In this document: piece after piece, positions 16,774 to 25,339 of the stretch | Layout: every line of letters starts with the position of its first letter | How positions within the stretch are numbered: position 1 is the stretch's first letter | Assembly: GCF_900170025.1 (NCBI RefSeq) | Contig: NZ_FWEX01000006.1 | Span: forward strand, 2,819,236 to 2,883,235 | DNA: 64,000 nt | DNA from: Nitrospira sp. ND1 | GTDB lineage: Bacteria; Nitrospirota; Nitrospiria; Nitrospirales; Nitrospiraceae | Direction of reading: 5' to 3' | Translations under genes and position numbers: made by a program | Notes under the pieces: model-generated | The model's input: only the letters and a program-made list of their open reading frames with translations | What the model was told of the DNA's origin: nothing | Database searches by the model: none

Positions 16774-18164
16774 GGCGCAGCCCTCGTGAGGGCGAGTAGC
16801 CGATCGATGTGGGCGTCGGTCACGGCCGCTTCCTGCGCAAGGTCGAGGTCGTCGATGGCAAGGGCACGGCTGAAATAGCGCTGCAGCAGATGCGACAAGG
16901 CGGGATAAATCGGAGACCGCGGGCGCGGCGTGGCGGCCTGCAGCACAGTCAGGTGGTTTCGGAGTTGCGGCGCTGCTGCCAGCAGGTCGGGATCGGAAAA
17001 CAGCGCCTGACGGGAGGGCGCGATGCCGGCCTCCTGGGTGAATTTCTTTTGCATGGCCTGGCTGGAGAGAAACTCGATGAGCGCCCAGGCCTCGTCTGGA
17101 TGCTGCGAGTAGGCGCTGATGCCGTAGAGCCAGCCGCCGAGTGCTGCGGCCGTGCGCCCCGGAGTGAACCCGGGAAGGGGCATCACCGCGACCTGTCCGG
17201 CGATGGTCGAGCGAGTCCGGTTGTTGGCCAGTTCCCAGGCATAGGGCCAGTTGCGGTGAAAGACTGCATGGCCTTGAAGAAAGACGGAGAGGGATTCCGG
17301 TTCTTGATAGGTCAACGCCGCGCGTGATGCAAGCCGGCCGATCACCCGGTCACGAACGAACTGCACGGCGGCCAGCGTTTCGGGTCTGCCCAGAGTGGAA
17401 TGTGTTCCATCCGACGTCAGCAGGCTCCCGCCGTGGCCGTCGATGAACTCCAGCAGGTTACAGACGAGGCCTTCATACTGTTTGAATTGTGCTGTGTAGC
17501 CGCGCAGGGTCGGATTGTTCCGTCGTTCCCCGGCGACGATGGCGTCAGCTTGTCGGGCGAGCTCGTCCCAGGTCGTCGGTGGTGAGAAGCCGTACTTGGC
17601 CAGCAAATCCGAGCGGTAGTAGAGCAGCCCGGCATCGATGCGACTCGGGACGCCGTAGAGATGGTCGGAGTATCGACCCACCTCGATGGTGGCGGGGAGA
17701 AACTCCTCACGCATGGCTGGAGTAAATCGCTCGTCGAGCCGTCGGGCCCACCCAGCTTCGGCAAACTCCGGCACCCAGATGACATCCATGAAAAAGACAT
17801 CGACCGTGGCATCACGATTCTTCAGCTTCTGCGTCAGGAGATCGTGATAGGCCGTCGAGCTGTGCGGGGCCAGTTCGCGCACGATCGAAATATGAGGATG
17901 AGCTTTCGTGAATTCGTCGAGGGCGTCGTCCCACACGCGCGGGTGATCGGGCTTCCAGGAGACGAAACGCAGCGTGATGGGGGTCGTCTGTCCCTTGGAT
18001 GGCGCTGCAGGTCCGCCGGCGATCGAATCGTTGAGCGGTGGACCGAAGAGAACCAACCAGAGCAGGAGTAGGGCCGCACGACGTTGGTGATTGGCACGCA
18101 ACGGATGGCGTGGTCCGGACTGAAGAAGTGAGCATGTGAAAAAGGCGCGCACAATGCGACGCAT
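16770..18164 (-). CDS. Extracellular solute-binding protein, family 1 (sugar)
   Basis: The protein has 464 residues. A rather long basic N-terminus precedes a hydrophobic export segment (AALLLLWLVLFG, about 30-42). The mature part has family-1 features: TLRFVSWKPDHPRVWDDALDEFTKAHP, DVFFMDVIWVPEFAEAGW, YGVPSRIDAGLLYYRSDLL and GGWLYGISAYSQHPDEAWALIEFL. This resembles maltose/trehalose-type binding proteins (LpqY, ThuE, MalE). It heads an operon with two permeases and, beyond a repeat, the ATPase. The actual sugar is not decided by sequence. Confidence 0.9.
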   Translation of the reverse strand: MRRIVRAFFTCSLLQSGPRHPLRANHQRRAALLLLWLVLFGPPLNDSIAGGPAAPSKGQTTPITLRFVSWKPDHPRVWDDALDEFTKAHPHISIVRELAPHSSTAYHDLLTQKLKNRDATVDVFFMDVIWVPEFAEAGWARRLDERFTPAMREEFLPATIEVGRYSDHLYGVPSRIDAGLLYYRSDLLAKYGFSPPTTWDELARQADAIVAGERRNNPTLRGYTAQFKQYEGLVCNLLEFIDGHGGSLLTSDGTHSTLGRPETLAAVQFVRDRVIGRLASRAALTYQEPESLSVFLQGHAVFHRNWPYAWELANNRTRSTIAGQVAVMPLPGFTPGRTAAALGGWLYGISAYSQHPDEAWALIEFLSSQAMQKKFTQEAGIAPSRQALFSDPDLLAAAPQLRNHLTVLQAATPRPRSPIYPALSHLLQRYFSRALAIDDLDLAQEAAVTDAHIDRLLALTRAAP

Positions 18165-18784
18165 GACAGCTCTAGCTTATACACAGTCCATCCGGTCTGT
18201 GCAAAGGCACAGGGCCTCAGCTGCAGTGGAGATGCGGCGGCCTGCCTCTTACGGGCAGTGTCTGCAGGTCGCATTGCCCTCAGATCCGAACCGTAGACAC
18301 GGCACGGGTCGGGCCCGTCCTGACGCGAGACCCTTGAACCTTTGCGCCGGCACCGCCTTGTCGACGGCTCGGCACTTGCGGATCTCATCATTTTTTCTCG
18401 CGCGACGGCGAGCACAAGCGTCTCTCCAGTGCAAGTCGGCTTCTCGTGGAACATGTGGTCGACGGAATGTACCAAGTTCCTTGAGCGGCAACACATCGAT
18501 AGGAGTCACCACCGCTTCCTCTTTCTCCGCACCGGAGACGAGGGGGCTGCGTGCACATTCTCTACCCGTCCTGAAGTCTCAACCCTACACCGGCCGCCCA
18601 AGCCGCGGCGGACATACACGTAAATCCTCACGAGATAGCACGATTTTCTCACGCACTTCAGCTTGGCATGATCACTGCTCTTAGAGTGTCTGGCTGGGGC
18701 AGTGGTTTGTGTCACGAGACGCGCGGTGAGCCGCTTTGCGATTGTCGAAGATGGTATTCCCTAATGTCGCACGTGGGAGGTCAT
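18165..18784. other. Divergent intergenic region between sugar operon and FN3 gene
   Basis: About 620 bases without a convincing gene. It contains a sigma-54-like promoter sequence (18663-18679) and a segment near 18181-18262 with a weak resemblance to part of a c-di-GMP-I riboswitch (GCAAAGgCACaGGGCC, then GGCCTGCC). The riboswitch is not supported: the P2 stem and the GGCAAACC half are missing. Confidence 0.45.
18663..18679 (+). promoter_or_regulatory. Candidate sigma-54 (-24/-12) promoter
   Basis: TTGGCATGATCACTGCT carries GG and GC separated by exactly ten bases, close to the sigma-54 consensus TGGCAC-N5-TTGC. It lies about 106 bases upstream of the ATG of the BACON-FN3 protein gene. No upstream activator site was identified. 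Confidence 0.4.
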
Positions 18785-19453
18785 ATGAAACGAGGTCTGC
18801 GCCAGTGGTTCTCTTCGCCTGTGGGTGTCCTACCTCGGATGCTGGTGACCCTTGCCGTGATGCTGATCGGAAGCGTGATGATGCTTTCCGAAGCCCATGC
18901 CTTACAAGCCAGTCCGACCAGTTTGAGCTTTCAGGCCGTGCAGGGTGGTCCCAATCCATCCAGTAAGACGGTGAAGGTCTACAAGAGCAGCAGTCGAAAG
19001 GTCAGTTGGAGCGGGAAGGACAATGCCGGTTGGCTGAGTCTCTCTCCTACGTCCGGCACGCTGGGAAGTTCCACGCAGGTGACGGTGTCCGTCAATATCA
19101 GCGGGCTGGCGGCCGGAACCTATTCCGGAACGGTGACGATCACGACCAGCAGGGGAAGCACCGTGGCGATTCCCGTGACACTGAAGCTCTCAGCTGCGAC
19201 TTCTTCAAGCACCACCGGCACGACGGCTGCTCTGGCGTGGAATGCCAATACCGAAAGCGACTTAGCCGGATACAAAGTCTATTCCGGAACCTCTTCCGGC
19301 CAGTATGGGGCATCGGTTGACGTGGGGAAGGCCACGTCCTATCAGTTTTCGAACCTGAAACTCGGAACGACCTACTACTTTGCCGTCACGGCGTATGATG
19401 TGAACGGGAATGAGAGCCTCCGTTCGAGTGAAGTGAGCAAGAGCATCTATTGA
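18785..19453 (+). CDS. Secreted BACON-like / fibronectin type III protein
   Basis: The protein has 222 residues with GGGAGGT as ribosome binding site. The signal peptide ends at about residue 42 (SEAHA). A first beta-sandwich (about 45-135) resembles BACON or related Ig-like domains: TSLSFQAVQGG, NAGWLSLSPTSGTLGSSTQVTVSV and GTYSGTVTIT. A Thr/Ser linker follows, then an FN3 domain: LAWNANTESDLAGYKVYSG, then LGTTYYFAVTAYDVNGNES. Such proteins are surface adhesins or carbohydrate-binding proteins. A longer upstream frame lacks a ribosome binding site. Confidence 0.8.
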   Translation: MKRGLRQWFSSPVGVLPRMLVTLAVMLIGSVMMLSEAHALQASPTSLSFQAVQGGPNPSSKTVKVYKSSSRKVSWSGKDNAGWLSLSPTSGTLGSSTQVTVSVNISGLAAGTYSGTVTITTSRGSTVAIPVTLKLSAATSSSTTGTTAALAWNANTESDLAGYKVYSGTSSGQYGASVDVGKATSYQFSNLKLGTTYYFAVTAYDVNGNESLRSSEVSKSIY

Positions 19454-19495
19454 CGGGAGCGTCAGCCGGACTATGACCAGGCGTTCAGGCCGAGC

Positions 19496-20434
19496 CTAAC
19501 GCGGGGTCGCGGTCTTGGCTTTCGCCATCATCTTGCAGTAGGTACAGATTTCCGCAGTGGTCGGTTGGCCGCAAGTCGTGCAGGGGTGGAGCGTTCGCTG
19601 ATCCTTCTCAGCCATGGATTCCGTGGCGGGCTCCGGCTTGGTCTGCTTCTCGAGAAACCCCCAGTAAAATCGTTGCTTCGTGCCGGGTGATTCCGTCTCC
19701 AGCCGGTTGAGGACCTCTTTATAGAGGATCATCTTGGATCCCTTGGCCATGGGGCATTCTTCGACGATGTAATCGATGCGATTGACGACCGCGTAGGCGG
19801 CGATCTCGCGTTCGGAAAGACGGCAAAGCGGTTTGACCTTCTTGGCGAATCCTTCGACGGAGGCCGGCAAGGTGGGGCTTTGCTTGTCCAGATATTCTTC
19901 CTGCCAGTGTAATACATTGCCCAAGAGACGCGCCGCCTCATCATCGAGATTATGGCCGGTGGCCATCACGTCATAGTCCTGTTCCACCGCAGCGCGATTG
20001 AACTGATACCGCTTGATGGTTCCGCACGTCGAACAGGTCGGGCGATGAAGGACGGTGGCCAATTCACGAATGCCGGCGCCGGCTTCCTGCTCGACGACAT
20101 GCACGATCAGTTTCGCGCCATGGGCGGCGGCCACGGTGTCGGCATAGCGGCGCACCTTCCGGTGCGATTCCTCGGAGTACGCGCCGATGCCGAGATTCAC
20201 ATACAGCGCGTCGGCGCGGTAGCCGAGGGTCAGCAGGATATGCCACAGGGCGAGGCTGTCTTTACCGCCCGAGACGGCCACAAGGATGCGGTCCTCGGGC
20301 GTAAACATCTTGAACGACTTTATCGCGCGCGCGACCTGCTCGTGCACAAAGGTCGTGAAGCAGCCTTTGCAGAAGGCGGCATTGTGTCGCGGAAGGCTGA
20401 TAACGGCTTTGGTCTTGCACTTGCCGCAATTCAT
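19496..20434 (-). CDS. ttuA: tRNA 2-thiouridine synthetase TtuA-type (TtcA/TtuA family)
   Basis: The protein has 312 residues. N-terminal zinc finger: Cys3, 6, 22 and 25 (CGKC, CKGC). PP-loop SGGKDS at 55-60 adenylates the target uridine. Three cysteines suited to hold the [4Fe-4S] cluster are present: Cys134 and 137 in TCSTC and Cys227 in EECPMAKG. TGHNLDDEA at about 159-167 is conserved. A C-terminal zinc finger (CTTC, CTYC) completes the TtuA architecture rather than that of classic TtcA. TtuA makes 2-thiouridine at tRNA position 54 with a ubiquitin-like sulfur carrier, and just such a gene lies 44 bases upstream. Confidence 0.85.
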   Translation of the reverse strand: MNCGKCKTKAVISLPRHNAAFCKGCFTTFVHEQVARAIKSFKMFTPEDRILVAVSGGKDSLALWHILLTLGYRADALYVNLGIGAYSEESHRKVRRYADTVAAAHGAKLIVHVVEQEAGAGIRELATVLHRPTCSTCGTIKRYQFNRAAVEQDYDVMATGHNLDDEAARLLGNVLHWQEEYLDKQSPTLPASVEGFAKKVKPLCRLSEREIAAYAVVNRIDYIVEECPMAKGSKMILYKEVLNRLETESPGTKQRFYWGFLEKQTKPEPATESMAEKDQRTLHPCTTCGQPTTAEICTYCKMMAKAKTATPR

Positions 20435-20478
20435 AACTGTTCCGTCAATCGTGAATGGTGAGAGGAGGATCGCACAGT

Positions 20479-20673
20479 TCAGCCGCCGGAGATGACCGGC
20501 CGGATTTCAATCTGGTCGGCGTCGGCAAGCATTTCATCTTCCGTGACGAGTTCATCGCCCCGGATGACGAGATGCGCCTCAATCACCAGATTGAGTTCGC
20601 GTAGCAACTCCTTGGTGCGTTTGGGCCCTTTGATTTCAACCTGGCGTTGCGGGTGACTGAGATGAACAAGCAT
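20479..20673 (-). CDS. Ubiquitin-like sulfur carrier (ThiS/MoaD/TtuB-like)
   Basis: The protein has 64 residues from the ATG at 20673. It has a beta-grasp pattern (VHLSHPQRQVEIKGPK, VIRGDELVTEDEMLADADQIEIRPVISGG) and ends in Gly-Gly, the site for adenylation and thiocarboxylate formation. It lies directly upstream of the TtuA-type gene, so it most likely donates sulfur to tRNA; a role in thiamine or molybdopterin synthesis is less likely without those genes nearby. The frame is open further upstream but the extra residues do not fit the fold. Confidence 0.8.
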   Translation of the reverse strand: MLVHLSHPQRQVEIKGPKRTKELLRELNLVIEAHLVIRGDELVTEDEMLADADQIEIRPVISGG

Positions 20674-20838
20674 GCGCGATGATACGGCTGAGTTGTGCGG
20701 GATTGCAATCCGGTCGGGATGCTGTTGCCTGGATGTGCGCTGGTGCGGTAGGCGATTTCGGATGGAAGGAAGGGCACGCACCGATGGAGCCGCAGCAGTA
20801 CGAACCTTCGCGCATAGGGTGCGACGATCTGCCGTTGG

Positions 20839-20991
20839 CTACTTGATGCCCGCGATGACTTGGTAAATCAGCAAGCCGACCACGCTGAGGAAGAGGAGGG
20901 CGGACCCGATTGCGAGACGCTTATATTTTTGATTTTGGAGATCCAGTTCACTGAACGTCTCGTCTTTCCATTCGAGGTTTTGCACTTTCAC
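20839..20991 (-). CDS. Small single-pass membrane protein (50 aa)
   Basis: A short frame starts at GTG with AGGAGG well placed upstream and encodes 50 residues. A charged N-terminal half ([21 protein letters not shown]) is followed by a basic KR, one hydrophobic helix ([21 protein letters not shown]) and a short tail. The good ribosome binding site and clean amphipathic-then-membrane layout argue that it is real. Topology would be N-terminus in the cytoplasm. Function unknown. Confidence 0.6.
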   Translation of the reverse strand: MKVQNLEWKDETFSELDLQNQKYKRLAIGSALLFLSVVGLLIYQVIAGIK

Positions 20992-21295
20992 GATACCCTC
21001 CTACCTTCCTGGTGGTCGCTGCCTCCCCATCCCGTTACACGTGGATGAATGTCTGAATGTAGTGCGAGTGGGCGTTCGCCGTCCGGCGGCCCCCAATGCC
21101 CTGAAAAGATTACGTGGAATTTATACTTCGTCGTACTTGTGAATAGCAAGGAAAGATACTGGACAAAACTCACGTGTCACCGGAGATTTGTCCAATACGT
21201 TGTCCTTGAGGTATCGCACTCCAGAGGAACGTGAGGAAGTGATCGTACGGGAGCGGTGCCGCCGCACGATTTCCCTGGAGGCGATCCAGTGGGTG
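20992..21295. other. Intergenic region with an 8-bp inverted repeat
   Basis: No convincing gene. TGGACAAA at 21170-21177 is the exact reverse complement of TTTGTCCA at 21187-21194, a 25-base dyad that could be an operator. It lies about 180 bases upstream of the 50-residue membrane protein gene and downstream of galT. Confidence 0.4.
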
Positions 21296-22297
21296 CTAGA
21301 TTTCCGCGTCACGCAGGGCCTTCGCCGCTTCTTCCGGGGAGACCGGGTTGATGTAAAATCCGGTGCCCCATTCAAATCCGGCCACCTGGGTGAGTTTGGG
21401 GATGATCTCGATGTGCCAGTGATAGTAGTCCCCGGTTTTTTCGTGCAGCGGCGAGCTGTGCAGGATGAAGTTGTAGGCCGGTCGTGCCAGCACGGCATCC
21501 ATCCGGCGTAACGCTTCGCCCAGCATAGGCGCCAGAAATTCGAACTGGGCGCGTTGGCATTCTTCGAAATATCCTGCGTGACGCTTGGGGAGAATCCACA
21601 TTTCAAACGGAAAGCGGGGTGCGTAGGGGGTCACGCAGACAAACTCCGGGTTCTCCAGCACCACGCGGGTGCCCTCCGACGATTCCTGCCGCAGGATGTC
21701 GCAATAGATGCAGCGTTCCTTCTGCTGGAAATGCTGCCGGCATCCGTCGATTTCTTCGAGGACGCTGGTGGGCACGACCGGCAAGGCGATGAGCTGAGAG
21801 TGGCTATGCTCCAACGTGGCGCCCGCCGTGGCGCCCTGATTTTTAAAGATCAGAATATATCGCAGCCTCAGATCCTTCTTGAGGTCGAGAATCCGGTCGC
21901 GATAGGCCCAGAGTACATCCTCCACCCGCTTGGCCGGCAGGTCGGCGAGGTGTTCCTTGTGATTGGGGGTTTCGATGATGACTTCGTGGGCGCCGATCCC
22001 GTTCATGCGATCGTAGAGCCCGAGGCCTTCGCGTCCCATATCGCCTTCGACATGCAGCGCGGGAAACTTATTGGGGATGACCCGCACGGTCCAATTCGGG
22101 CTGTCCGGCTCCGAGGCATGGGGCCGATAGGCAAGGATCTCTTTCGGCGTCAGACGTTCCTGTCCCGGGCAAAACGGGCACATGGACGCAGAGGGAAGCG
22201 GCGCCGACGGCATAGACACGTCCTGGGGGCGTCCGCCCCGCTCGGTTGAAATAATGACCCAGCGGCCGACGATCGGGTCTCTTCTCAGTTCAGGCAT
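21296..22297 (-). CDS. galT: Galactose-1-phosphate uridylyltransferase
   Basis: The protein has 333 residues. It transfers UMP between UDP-glucose and galactose-1-phosphate. It begins MPELRRDPIVGRWVIIS; a zinc-binding CPFCPGQE follows near residue 40. The catalytic HxH region shows as LEHSHSQLIALPVVP, and the second motif is YHWHIEIIPKL with conserved His residues. The length is normal. It lies about 110 bases downstream of the GH57 gene on the same strand, which suggests joint use in glucan or nucleotide-sugar metabolism. Confidence 0.93.
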   Translation of the reverse strand: MPELRRDPIVGRWVIISTERGGRPQDVSMPSAPLPSASMCPFCPGQERLTPKEILAYRPHASEPDSPNWTVRVIPNKFPALHVEGDMGREGLGLYDRMNGIGAHEVIIETPNHKEHLADLPAKRVEDVLWAYRDRILDLKKDLRLRYILIFKNQGATAGATLEHSHSQLIALPVVPTSVLEEIDGCRQHFQQKERCIYCDILRQESSEGTRVVLENPEFVCVTPYAPRFPFEMWILPKRHAGYFEECQRAQFEFLAPMLGEALRRMDAVLARPAYNFILHSSPLHEKTGDYYHWHIEIIPKLTQVAGFEWGTGFYINPVSPEEAAKALRDAEI

Positions 22298-22408
22298 TAC
22301 TGCTCCTTGCGTCGCAAATGATCAATGATCAGTGGTGAACGGTGAATAGTGGAATCGAATAGACAGCGTTGAATTCATCATTGAGTACTGAGCATTGAAC
22401 ATCGTCGT

Positions 22409-24613
22409 TCACACTCGCCACATCGTGGCTTCAAAGTCGTCTCCCGGCCGGTTGAAGGTGGCCGGGCTGTGGTGAGGATACCGTGCGATTTCCATCCCAT
22501 GTTCCGACACCGTCAGGGTCAACCGTAATTCTATGCCGATCTCGATGCCCAGTTCTTTGAACGGTATGCCCAACTCCAGAATTTTTCGCCGGCAGATCGT
22601 GCGGTAGGAGGCCCTGTCGCGATAGAGGCCGGACTCGTCCGCCCTGGAGAGCAGGAAGCTGTCCGCGCCTTCGGCCGTGAGGGCAAACGACACCTTATAT
22701 TGCTGGATGCCCGAGCCGATGAACACGTCTGCAGTGCAGTGCTCCTGGCGTGTCTGGGATCGTTCATCGAGATCCAGCCGGAGGTAGAGATGTTCCCGGT
22801 CGAATCCGAAGAAAATGGAGGTGAAGAGTCCTTCGGACTTCCACATGGCCCCCAGCGGGGGCGTCGGATTGATAGTGCCGGCCCCGCGCCATTCGAAAAA
22901 ATTGGAGACCATGCCGTCGAGGGTCGGGGTGATGAGCGCCAGCGGGAGTTGCACCAGGTCCAGGCCTTGCGGCGTGCGCGCCTCGACCAGAGGCTGATTC
23001 AAGATGTCGGGCGGCGTCACCCCGGCATAGGTCCAGACGTTGCGCAGGTGCGTGCGGAACAGGCGGTCGAATTCCTGTTTGTAGTCGGTATCGAAATCGT
23101 CGCCGTACCACCAGAACCAGTCGCTGCCTTCGGCGGCATAAAGTTCGTCCCAGGCTGCGCGGGCCTTGTCCGGCGCCAACGAGGGCGTGAGATCTACGAG
23201 ACGGGCCCGCGTGTGCTGCAGGAGGTCCCAGCCGCGATTATCTTCCTGGTGGCCGATCCAGATTTTAAAGTCCTGGTTGATCCAGGAGCCGGAATGTAAC
23301 TGTTCGAGGCGTTGAGGGGGTGGAACGGCCTCCAGGGCCTTGCTCACGGTGTTCAATTGCACGCGAATGCCATGGCCGATATGCAGTCCGTCCTGTTCAA
23401 AGGCGCGAAATAACAGGGAGAGGAAGCGTTCACCGCCGTCGTGGTAGTGCTCCCAGGGATTCTCGCCGTCGAGAATCACGGCCAGAAGCCCGTTCTCCAG
23501 CGGAATGTCGTACGCAAGGCCTCGAATTCGCCGAAGTACATCGTCGGCGGCCGATTCCGGGGTCGTCTTGTGATAGACGAAACCGAAGGCATCGGAAATA
23601 TCCCGGTCGCGGAACACCATGGTGAGGGGCTGCTCCGCGGTGCCGACTGCGTAGGGCTGATAGAGATGATAATGACGATTCCAGGTCTGGTCGGCCATCT
23701 GAAGCGACCGGTAGAGGATACCTTCGTCCGTCGCCAGCCAGCGGATCCCGGTTTTGCCCAGGATGGGCAACAACTCAGGACAGACCGATCCTTCGGACGG
23801 CCAGAGCCCGGCCGGTGCACGGCCGAACGTGTGCATATGGTAGTCGATTGCCCGCCGCACCTGGGCTTCGGCATCGGCCGGAGCATGGAACCGAGCGGGC
23901 AGCGGCAGGTCCGGCCTGGCGCGGCGAGTGAATTCAGAGTCGATCACGAGCGGAAGAATCGGGTGGAAAAACGGCGTGGTGGTCAATTCGATCTGCCCAC
24001 GCTCCTGGAGCGCCGTATACATCGGAACAATCTGCCGGATTGCGGTCTGTTGCAGCGCCAGCACTTCCTGCTTGTCCTCTTCCGTAAATCCTCGATTCTT
24101 TGCGCGCAACTCCGCCAGACGTGGAAAGCGCTGCAGGCTGCCGTAGCCGAACCAGGCGAGATTGTGCCAGACCTGAAGGTCCAGAAATTCCTGCGTCGAA
24201 AACTGTCTGGCCAGACGATCGAGGTCTTGCCCATGGACGTCGACGCCACGCTTCACCAGCAGCTCCTGATAGCGGGGGAAAGGCCGCACCATAGTGGCCC
24301 AGTTGGCGGAAAAGAAATGACGGATCAGGAAGGCTTTTTCAGTCGGGGTCAGCTCGGCCGCCGGGCGCTGCGCATATTCCAGGAAGAGATCGCGGACGCG
24401 GCCGGTGGAGAACTCTTCCAGTTGCAGCAGCAGCGACGGCGTGAAGTTAAAGGTCGAGCGAGCCTCCGGAAATCGCTCCAGCAGGAAGGCCATGTCGAAG
24501 TAGGCCTTGGTGGCGTGCAGACGCACCCAGGGCATACTCGCGGACCCCGTGAGCGGGTCCGTGTAATACGGCTGATGCATATGCCAGAGGAAGCAGAGTT
24601 GAATGGTTTTCAT
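22409..24613 (-). CDS. Glycoside hydrolase family 57 protein
   Basis: The protein has 734 residues. The N-terminal beta/alpha barrel of GH57 is clear: LCFLWHMHQPYY at the start, TFNFTPSLLLQLEE, then GLWPSEGSVCPELLPIL with the candidate nucleophile Glu, and AVILDGENPWEHYHDGGERFLSLLF with the candidate Asp acid. A C-terminal region of about 200 residues is beta-rich and contains ERSQTRQEH and LSRADESGLYRDRASYR, resembling a CBM-like domain. GH57 includes amylases, glucanotransferases and branching enzymes acting on glycogen-like glucan; the precise activity is not settled here. Confidence 0.9.
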   Translation of the reverse strand: MKTIQLCFLWHMHQPYYTDPLTGSASMPWVRLHATKAYFDMAFLLERFPEARSTFNFTPSLLLQLEEFSTGRVRDLFLEYAQRPAAELTPTEKAFLIRHFFSANWATMVRPFPRYQELLVKRGVDVHGQDLDRLARQFSTQEFLDLQVWHNLAWFGYGSLQRFPRLAELRAKNRGFTEEDKQEVLALQQTAIRQIVPMYTALQERGQIELTTTPFFHPILPLVIDSEFTRRARPDLPLPARFHAPADAEAQVRRAIDYHMHTFGRAPAGLWPSEGSVCPELLPILGKTGIRWLATDEGILYRSLQMADQTWNRHYHLYQPYAVGTAEQPLTMVFRDRDISDAFGFVYHKTTPESAADDVLRRIRGLAYDIPLENGLLAVILDGENPWEHYHDGGERFLSLLFRAFEQDGLHIGHGIRVQLNTVSKALEAVPPPQRLEQLHSGSWINQDFKIWIGHQEDNRGWDLLQHTRARLVDLTPSLAPDKARAAWDELYAAEGSDWFWWYGDDFDTDYKQEFDRLFRTHLRNVWTYAGVTPPDILNQPLVEARTPQGLDLVQLPLALITPTLDGMVSNFFEWRGAGTINPTPPLGAMWKSEGLFTSIFFGFDREHLYLRLDLDERSQTRQEHCTADVFIGSGIQQYKVSFALTAEGADSFLLSRADESGLYRDRASYRTICRRKILELGIPFKELGIEIGIELRLTLTVSEHGMEIARYPHHSPATFNRPGDDFEATMWRV

Positions 24614-24770
24614 CGGGAAGTTTCTTGCAGACTCCAGGGCAGTATGTCATAGGGGTAGGAGTGTTGCAATGAAAGGGCCGGATTGAGGAGCGCCTGTTTT
24701 CTTTCCGCCCGGGTGAGAGCGATCATGCGGTACGGGATCGACTTTGGTGTGAAACGGGGAGCCTGGCAGA

Positions 24771-25214
24771 ATGGAATCGAATCAGATGGTTTCGCGCGAG
24801 ATCCGTACAGCGCCGCTGGTATCCCCTTTTTCGGTCCTGCGGTATTGGGGCCCGGTCTGTGTGTATGCCGGACTCATTTTCTTCGGGTCTTCTGTATCCA
24901 ATCCGCCGGAGTCCGTTTCGTCGCTAATGGAAAAGATCTCCGACAAGATCTTGCATCTCTGCGAATATGGAGTGTTTGGCGCCTTAGCCTATCGGGCGTG
25001 CCGGCACGGAGCGGGGGCCTGGGTGGCCCGGCATGCCGTCGTCGTGGCGGTGGCCGGTTGTGCGCTCTATGGCCTGAGTGATGAGATCCATCAATTGTTC
25101 GTGCCGCTTCGTCAGGGGGACCCGCTGGATCTGGTGGCCGATTCCGTGGGTGCCGCGCTCGGGGCCTGGACCTGGCGTCTCATGGAACGGCGTGCTGTTC
25201 AGTCATCTCTGTAG
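24771..25214 (+). CDS. VanZ-like membrane protein
   Basis: The protein has 147 residues. VanZ-type signature: the strand/helix YWGPVCVYAGLIFFGSSVSNP, then DKILHLCEYGVFGALAYRA, ALYGLSDEIHQLFVPLRQGDPLDLVADSVGAALGAW. The acidic DEIHQ..VP.R..D..D motif is diagnostic. About four hydrophobic segments are present. VanZ relatives are envelope proteins; linkage to teicoplanin resistance holds only for one member. It stands alone here, divergent from the GH57 gene. Confidence 0.85.
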   Translation: MESNQMVSREIRTAPLVSPFSVLRYWGPVCVYAGLIFFGSSVSNPPESVSSLMEKISDKILHLCEYGVFGALAYRACRHGAGAWVARHAVVVAVAGCALYGLSDEIHQLFVPLRQGDPLDLVADSVGAALGAWTWRLMERRAVQSSL

Positions 25215-25339
25215 CCTCGACGCGTTTCGCCCGATCCTGTCCCATCGATTCTTGCCGCGGTGTTTCTCCGATCCTGGCTCTTTTCCCTGCATGATGACGA
25301 TGCAGATGGTCCGCTGAGCCTGCCTTGCGTTTCCAGCTT

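Noticed and set aside
18181-18262. Possible c-di-GMP-I riboswitch
   Set aside because: Only the GCAAAG-CAC-GGG half is similar; the GGCAAACC/CGAAAG P2 part is missing and no gene start follows at the usual distance.
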